From IMG/VR virus record IMGVR_UViG_3300042502_000941, positions 1 through 64,000 of that record: DNA of 64,000 bases, one strand, 5' to 3'. The stretch's first letter is position 1. Every line of letters begins with the position of its first letter. The translations under genes and the position numbers were made by a program. Positions 58,819 to 64,000 of this stretch are shown one piece after another. This DNA is from a virus. The notes under the pieces were generated by a model. It made no database searches. It was not told the DNA's origin and worked only from the letters and a program-made list of their open reading frames with translations.

Positions 58819-60765
58819 TTATCCAACAGACGAAACTCCGCCTGTTTGGCATAAATTGATGTAATTTTCAGCATTTGGATTATTATTATTTCTTCTCAAA
58901 AATAAGATATAAAACTTTGCATTTCCTAATATAGCATTGCTTGTTACAACTGTATAAGTGCCTGAAAATTGTCCAGATGTACAATCATATGACTGATCGC
59001 CAGCTGGATCTACTGTCCAAGAAATATTAATGGTATATCCATCTTGGGATATAGTTGTAGGTAATGTACATTCTGTATTTGGTAAAGCATTGACAACCGC
59101 CTTCGCAAAAGTTTTATCAGCCGATGTACCAGTTTTATAGGCAATTATTACCACGGTACCAGATTTTATCTGCGTCCAACTTTCCAACATATTGGAATTG
59201 TAATTTACACATCCTAAATTACTTGTTACAGGCGTAACTACAGTGGGTGTTACCGGAGAAATAACGCATGAATTTTTATCAAAACTAGCTATAATTTCAC
59301 AATTCTGTGATTGCGGTGAATATCCTGGTGGTAAGGTTAGACTAACCGAACCTTTAGCAGTAAAGGTTTTTGGCTGAAGTGTATTTTGATAATTAGAAAT
59401 CCCAAAACCAATGTTAATTTTACGTGTACTGTTAGCTGAAATAGAAAACATCCCAGTTGGAGTAAAATCAACGGTACTAATTAACGAATTTAAAGCAGTT
59501 CCATCTAAGTTAGTCCAAGTAGGACTGATAGTAGCTAATAACTCCGCATTGTTATTATTTGTCATTATGAAACTACCACTGTGTTTTATTTGTGTAGTTG
59601 TAGTTGGATTACAAACTGGTTGAGTATAACCATCTCCGCAATCCAAGTAACCACATCTTGGGCCTGTAAATGAAATATTGGTTGGAAAATTACCAACTAG
59701 TGTTGGTAGTGCCGTACACGTTGAGGTAGTTGAATCTTGATCACCTAAAATGTAAAGTGTAATTTGACCAAATGTTGATGTATTTTCAAACGAGTATTGG
59801 TATGTAGGATTTGTTCCGCCTAAGCTAGTAGCTGTTACCAATCCAGTATAAAAATATCCAAGTGGACCATCAGGGGTGGTTGATTTTTGTAAAATCAATC
59901 CAGCGAAGGTCAACGTTCTAGTATATCCTAAATTGTCTTTATATGATATAACTGGCAAAAGTTGTCCACTCGATTTATAAGTTGTAATGTTTGGATTCGG
60001 CAATAAACTATTTAAGTTATTCAATGTGGTAGACAAATCTGTTATCTTTGTATTCGTATACCCATTGGTAGTTTTATCATTATTTATTTTCTGGAACAAC
60101 AAAGAACTTGCTGTAGGTAAATCTACATCGGATATTGTGTATGTATAGGTTGTATTATCAATAACCGTACTTGTACAAGTGCCTATAAACATACTAGATG
60201 TAAACGCATTTGACAAACAATCCTTACAAACCAATTTATATGCGTTTGTATTAACTAAATTATAAAATGATTCAATGTTATCACCTGATTTAGCGTAAGA
60301 AAACATCTTATTCCACCCAGAATCTACAATAGGTGTAACGACATCTGACTTAGAATATAGTGTGTATTGATAAACTTTGTCTTGTATATTATTAGTCAAA
60401 AAGTTATTATTTTGTACTACACTTGGCGAGTAAATTTTAACAGTAGCGACACCAGTAGAAGCAGCTACACTGAAAGAACTACTTATATAAGAAGCACCAT
60501 AAAATTCACTAAACTTTATTGGTCGCCGATTGTCTTTATTTATGAATCCAACTCCTAAAGGTTTTGTAATATTAATCGTACTTGAATCAGAGTTTGAATT
60601 GCCAATTCTATTTTGCAATTGGTAATAACTTTGCGATATAGAAAAATTATTTGAGCCTGGATTATAAACGTTGCTTAATAAACTGTTGATCGAAAGATTT
60701 TCGCTATTATTTGTTTCACTTTTGAAACTCAATGGACCAGATCTGTTTAATATATTGACAGGCAT
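58819..60765 (-). CDS. Tail fibre/adhesin-type structural protein
   Basis: 648 aa. The N-terminus (LNRSGPLSFKSETNN, SINSLLSNVYNPG, then RRPIKFSEFYGASY, about 80-93) has the 'I-x-FSEFYGA' style found at the head of many T4-like phage structural proteins. Beta-sandwich repeats follow, with Cys-containing loops (CKDCLSN, CGYLDCGDGYTQPVC). Two half-similar domains (about 390-480 and 515-640) are rich in Thr and Asn. The protein ends at CQTGGVSSVG. Disulphides or metal binding through the CGYLDCGDG region are possible. It is the last gene of the fibre cluster, 14 nt after the S74 fibre. Confidence 0.55.
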   Translation of the reverse strand: MPVNILNRSGPLSFKSETNNSENLSINSLLSNVYNPGSNNFSISQSYYQLQNRIGNSNSDSSTINITKPLGVGFINKDNRRPIKFSEFYGASYISSSFSVAASTGVATVKIYSPSVVQNNNFLTNNIQDKVYQYTLYSKSDVVTPIVDSGWNKMFSYAKSGDNIESFYNLVNTNAYKLVCKDCLSNAFTSSMFIGTCTSTVIDNTTYTYTISDVDLPTASSLLFQKINNDKTTNGYTNTKITDLSTTLNNLNSLLPNPNITTYKSSGQLLPVISYKDNLGYTRTLTFAGLILQKSTTPDGPLGYFYTGLVTATSLGGTNPTYQYSFENTSTFGQITLYILGDQDSTTSTCTALPTLVGNFPTNISFTGPRCGYLDCGDGYTQPVCNPTTTTQIKHSGSFIMTNNNNAELLATISPTWTNLDGTALNSLISTVDFTPTGMFSISANSTRKINIGFGISNYQNTLQPKTFTAKGSVSLTLPPGYSPQSQNCEIIASFDKNSCVISPVTPTVVTPVTSNLGCVNYNSNMLESWTQIKSGTVVIIAYKTGTSADKTFAKAVVNALPNTECTLPTTISQDGYTINISWTVDPAGDQSYDCTSGQFSGTYTVVTSNAILGNAKFYILFLRRNNNNPNAENYINLCQTGGVSSVG

Positions 60766-60779
60766 ATATCCTATATATA

Positions 60780-62270
60780 TTAAGATTCGATCTTATTTTT
60801 TAGTTCTTGAACTTCTTTGTGTAGTTCTTGAATAGATTTTAATAACAATGCGATAAGTGGATTATATTTTACAACTTTATATCCTTCAAGATTTTCAGTT
60901 ACTAAATCAGGATACAATTCTTCAATTTGTTGAGCAATAACACCAAAGTCTTGTTTTCCATTTGACTTCCAATTAAATTCTATTGGACGTATTTGATTAA
61001 CTTTAGATAAAGCATTTTCTATAGTTTTGATATTGTCTTTGAGTCTTATATCGGACGAAGCGAATGTTGAAAGTGCAACTATATCACCTCTCACGTCCAA
61101 TTGACCACTGCCACTTACACGTAACAATTTTGTTTGATTGCTACCTGATGTAATTAGAAATACATTGGTATTTGGGTTGTAACCTGTTGGCCAACCAGTG
61201 GATCCACTTAAATGTAAATGTAATTGAGCATTTACATTATCAGAACTTACTATGTTACCCACACTTAATAGTCTTTGTCTTGCGCCTAATATTCCCCATC
61301 CTGATTTACCAGACTGCCAAATTACATCTTTGCCTGGTAACGCTGATGTATTTATATGAGATCCTGAATAATAAATTGCAAAATTAGCAGTTGTTCTTAA
61401 ATAATTATTAGAAGTTTGTAATCCTAATCCAGAGACCGATTGTCCAGATGCCGAATGTTGAATAATTTGTTCGCCAGCAGTAGAAAATTGCAGAGGATTA
61501 TTCGCAGTTACTCTGCCAGCTGCCATACTACCTAAATTATTAATAGTACTATTTCTTACAAGATAATTAGTAGAACCCAATGCACTTGTTCCTGACCAAT
61601 ATGAAAATTGATTTGTAGTACCTGTACCTGTTATATTTCCACCTGAATTTAAAGAATAAGATGCGGTTTTAGCACAACTAGCTGTGCCATAAAATGCTAC
61701 TTTTCTATTGGCATTATAATGATTTGAAGCGCTGATGTAACCTTTTATACTAGCTGAAACACTTCCTGAAAATTGTCCTTTTGAAATTCCACTGAAACTA
61801 CCTGTTAGTTTTGAATTTTTACTAATTATAGTTCCATACAAACTTCCACTAAAACTACCACTAGCATTTGCTTTTTTAGTTAATATGTAACCGTTAAAAC
61901 TACCACTCAACGATCCAGATGTTTGGGATTTACCTGTAGTTAATCCTTTAAAACTGCCTGTGAAACTACCTGTATTACGGCCATTAAAATTTCCACTAAA
62001 ACTACCTGAATGTTTTCCTTTAAAACTGCCTGTAAAACTACCAGTAAAAATACCTTTTAATGTTTTTGCGGATCCAGAAAAACTTCCTGTGTAAGATCCC
62101 GTAACATCTGATAAAAATGTAACTATATCGCCAAATGTACTTTTTCGAGAGTACAAGTTATTGGATGATCCAGATTCAATTGTTAAAATTAAATCCTTAG
62201 CTGTTAATGTGTTGTATCTTACAAGATCACTAACTTTTATTTGTTGTATTAAATTGCAGGTAGTTGACAT
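60780..62270 (-). CDS. Tail fibre with GSFSGS repeats and S74 self-cleaving chaperone end
   Basis: 496 aa. The N-terminus (CNLIQQIKVSDLVRYNTLTA, then YSRKSTFGDI) is shared with the adjacent 180 aa protein and is probably the particle-attachment module. Residues about 55-180 are repeated GSFTGSFKG/GSFSGS units, a likely beta-helical shaft. Residues about 190-400 form a beta-rich receptor part. The C-terminus (SSDIRLKDNIKTIENALSKV, IRPIEFNWK, DFGVIAQQIEELYPDLV) is the intramolecular chaperone of endosialidase (peptidase S74) type. Its Ser-Asp (S-D-x-R-x-K-x) is the usual self-cleavage site, and a final coiled coil follows. This chaperone drives trimerisation and is then cut off. Confidence 0.85.
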   Translation of the reverse strand: MSTTCNLIQQIKVSDLVRYNTLTAKDLILTIESGSSNNLYSRKSTFGDIVTFLSDVTGSYTGSFSGSAKTLKGIFTGSFTGSFKGKHSGSFSGNFNGRNTGSFTGSFKGLTTGKSQTSGSLSGSFNGYILTKKANASGSFSGSLYGTIISKNSKLTGSFSGISKGQFSGSVSASIKGYISASNHYNANRKVAFYGTASCAKTASYSLNSGGNITGTGTTNQFSYWSGTSALGSTNYLVRNSTINNLGSMAAGRVTANNPLQFSTAGEQIIQHSASGQSVSGLGLQTSNNYLRTTANFAIYYSGSHINTSALPGKDVIWQSGKSGWGILGARQRLLSVGNIVSSDNVNAQLHLHLSGSTGWPTGYNPNTNVFLITSGSNQTKLLRVSGSGQLDVRGDIVALSTFASSDIRLKDNIKTIENALSKVNQIRPIEFNWKSNGKQDFGVIAQQIEELYPDLVTENLEGYKVVKYNPLIALLLKSIQELHKEVQELKNKIES

Positions 62271-62272
62271 AA

Positions 62273-62815
62273 TTACTTCCAGGCGTAAATTTTAATATAC
62301 CACTTTGACGTATCGATGTTATATTGCGATATTACACTAGTACTACTATTGTAATCATATGTGGTAATACTAGTGAAAGTGGGTACTATTACTAATATAT
62401 TACTTGAACGTGAAACAACACTACATATTGGTTTTGTTTCATTATTAAAAAATGAAGTTACATCAACTTCTTGGTTTATAACAAATCTACCATCATTAGC
62501 TGCGCATTGTAAAACTACTCTTACTAAAGATGGTGTTGAAGAAAAACCATGCGAAAAAGAAAATACATTTCCCAACGAATATGTATAAATATTATTCAAG
62601 TCTGTTGTGGTGTTAAATAAAGACGTTGTATAACCAGATATACCATCTGAATTAACATAATCTTTTAAATCTGATAAAGTGGATTTTCTAGAATATTTTG
62701 AACCACCTGTATTTTCAATAAGCATCAATTGGTCTGCGGCTTTTATATTATTATAGCTCGCAAGATCACTGACTTTTATTAATTGAACATTTAAACTGTT
62801 ACACGGCGTTGACAT
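62273..62815 (-). CDS. Short fibre-like protein sharing the N-terminal module of its neighbour
   Basis: 180 aa. Residues 1-55 (LNVQLIKVSDLASYNNIKAA, YSRKSTLSDLKDYV) closely match the start of the 496 aa fibre, suggesting a common attachment site on the virion. Residues 60-180 form a compact beta domain (NVFSFSHGFSSTPSLVRVVL, then VSRSSNILVIVPTF and WYIKIYAWK) like small receptor-binding head domains. It lies 2 nt before the fibre gene. The ATATTTAT element is 5 nt before its start. Confidence 0.6.
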   Translation of the reverse strand: MSTPCNSLNVQLIKVSDLASYNNIKAADQLMLIENTGGSKYSRKSTLSDLKDYVNSDGISGYTTSLFNTTTDLNNIYTYSLGNVFSFSHGFSSTPSLVRVVLQCAANDGRFVINQEVDVTSFFNNETKPICSVVSRSSNILVIVPTFTSITTYDYNSSTSVISQYNIDTSKWYIKIYAWK

Positions 62816-62820
62816 ATTTT

Positions 62821-62828
62821 ATAAATAT
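62821..62828 (-). promoter_or_regulatory. ATATTTAT start-proximal element
   Basis: The sense strand reads TTTATATTTATAAAAT and then ATG, a gap of 5 nt. It heads the small fibre gene and the S74 fibre gene. Confidence 0.5.
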
Positions 62829-62834
62829 AAAGTA

Positions 62835-64000
62835 TTAAGAGTAAGAAGCTGCGATCTTATTTATAAGAATTTCACTGCCCATCAATATGATGGAATATAG
62901 ATCTCTGGATCCATTTGATGGATTTGACGCTGCACCACTTGGCCACTTTAAAGAATTGGTAGTACCGGTTTGCCAGATAAATGATGTACCGCCACTATTA
63001 TTATAGAAATATAAATAACACACTTTCTTCTGTGTGAGATTTACATTAAATGTTTGAGCGGCTGTAGCCGTTAGATAAATCATATCATAATCATCAAAAC
63101 TCAAATTAGTTGTTGCAGCTGCAATAGTAGCACTTACAGTTGTATAATCTTTTTGATAATTGCCTTTAAAAGATCCAGTTATAATAGCACTATCTGTTTT
63201 GGAAATATACGAACCATTATCAACTTTGATACTTCCATATGAATACATCTTGCTACCACTGATAGATCCATACGCACGCATATCACCGCTACTGGATACA
63301 TAAAATGTATTTGCAAAACTACTTGATCCATATTGTACCAATATTGCGGTTTGTTTATTTTCTACACCAACTGGTGCTCCGCCAACAAATTTACCAGCTA
63401 ATACTGATCCAGCAACGTTCGCTGCTTGATTACTACCACTAAACATTCTAATTTGCAACTTAGCACGTAAATACTTGTCTATAGAACCAGTTGGCTCTGC
63501 TGGAGGTTGTACGCCTATACCAACTGAACCATCTCTCGCAGCTGAATCTGACTGGATATATGGCCAGAAGTAAAAACCATTGCGTACTTGTTTAAGTGCA
63601 ACCATTACACCTGCTGTGCCAGATACACCATTCCAACTTCCGCCACCTGATATACCACCCGATAAAGGTGTATCCGATATTCTTGTTGTAATGGTACTAT
63701 TTTTAAGATGATAGGATCCTGTGGTAATACTCAATGTCAAACTACCACTAGTAACAGATGATATAAACCATTGATCTTGGTTTGGATAACCGGTTGATCT
63801 GTTTTTATTTTGTAATACAAACGCAGCTGAACTATATATACCAGATCCTCTATTGACCACTGTCAAATTAGATTGTGCATATTTAGCGGAAGCTGATATA
63901 TAAAAATTAATTTGTCCAGACTCATTTTTATAAAATAGTGGGGATGTTGTTAATCTATTACCGAAAAAATATGGTACAGCACTTGAACTATTTAAAGATC
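62835..64000 (-). CDS. Tail fibre/structural protein, N-terminus cut by right window edge
   Basis: The reading frame has no stop between 63866 and the right edge. The first possible start inside the window is a TTG at 63866, and the 44 codons upstream (ending YISASAKYAQSN) have the same Ser/Asn-rich fibre composition, so the gene begins outside the window. The visible 388 residues are beta-rich, with FVLQNKNRSTGYPNQDQWFI, GVSGTAGVMVALKQVRNGFY, KLQIRMFSGSNQAANVAGSV and a FYVSSSGDMRAYGSISGSKM segment typical of fibre shafts with embedded sugar-binding folds. The C-terminus (TVSATIAAATTNLSFDDYDM and TAAQTFNVNLTQKKVCYLYF) resembles phage fibre tip domains. Confidence 0.65.
   Translation of the reverse strand, partial: SLNSSSAVPYFFGNRLTTSPLFYKNESGQINFYISASAKYAQSNLTVVNRGSGIYSSAAFVLQNKNRSTGYPNQDQWFISSVTSGSLTLSITTGSYHLKNSTITTRISDTPLSGGISGGGSWNGVSGTAGVMVALKQVRNGFYFWPYIQSDSAARDGSVGIGVQPPAEPTGSIDKYLRAKLQIRMFSGSNQAANVAGSVLAGKFVGGAPVGVENKQTAILVQYGSSSFANTFYVSSSGDMRAYGSISGSKMYSYGSIKVDNGSYISKTDSAIITGSFKGNYQKDYTTVSATIAAATTNLSFDDYDMIYLTATAAQTFNVNLTQKKVCYLYFYNNSGGTSFIWQTGTTNSLKWPSGAASNPSNGSRDLYSIILMGSEILINKIAASYS

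Noticed and set aside
63835-63866. Starting the right-edge gene at 63866
   Set aside because: The codon there is TTG with no ribosome site, and the frame stays open to the window edge with fibre-like composition; the real start lies outside.

Overview
The window is 64 kb of an AT-rich genome that belongs to a large T4-like contractile-tailed phage. No host genes, tRNAs, IS elements or CRISPR arrays were seen. The T4 signature set is recognisable: prohead protease gp21, scaffold gp22, major capsid gp23, portal gp20, large terminase gp17, sheath gp18, neck proteins gp13/gp14, sheath terminator gp15, baseplate gp6/gp25/spike, a late sigma factor related to gp55, a gp61-like primase and a gp46/gp47-type recombination nuclease. 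Divergence from T4 is strong and several proteins are fused or enlarged. The host is probably Gram-negative: there is a lipobox lipoprotein, a heptosyltransferase-like enzyme, and two promoters close to the sigma-70 consensus. It cannot be named from sequence alone.

Layout. Nearly all genes lie on the minus strand, so transcription runs right to left. From the right edge: a tail-fibre/adhesin cluster (58.8-64 kb); Hsp20 behind a sigma-70 promoter, a coiled-coil membrane protein and the late sigma factor (55.6-58.7 kb); a baseplate module (36.9-55.5 kb); replication/recombination genes (RuvC-like resolvase, primase and a single-chain Mre11-Rad50 fusion, 32.2-36.9 kb); a glycan cassette (FkbM methyltransferase and two long glycosyltransferases, 27.1-32.2 kb); sheath; three genes with capsid-targeting-like leaders (20.98-23.06 kb); terminase, portal and head genes (9.7-20.9 kb); a GP88-like protein with the same kind of leader; then gp13-gp14-gp15 and a collagen-like Gly-Thr-Ser repeat protein that runs off the left edge. 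Two plus-strand islands interrupt the head module: 5433-9663 (lipoprotein, MscS-like protein, ankyrin-nucleotidyl cyclase fusion, small protein, Mom-like DNA modifier) and 12856-13897 (two small unknowns).

How the parts fit. A repeated element, ATATTTAT followed 4-6 nt later by ATG, sits in the sense orientation at ten gene starts on both strands and farther upstream at several others. It is the best candidate for this phage's late promoter, recognised by the gp55-like factor. Its spacing implies leaderless or near-leaderless mRNAs. Several enzymes carry short N-terminal leaders ending in LxE, like T4 capsid-targeting sequences cut by gp21, so the phage may package and inject a ligase-like enzyme, a flavodoxin-like reductase and a GP88-like protein. 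The plus-strand island looks like a signalling/counter-defence unit, and the glycan cassette may decorate the Ser/Thr-rich tail repeats. All product names come from reading motifs by eye; no database search was run.
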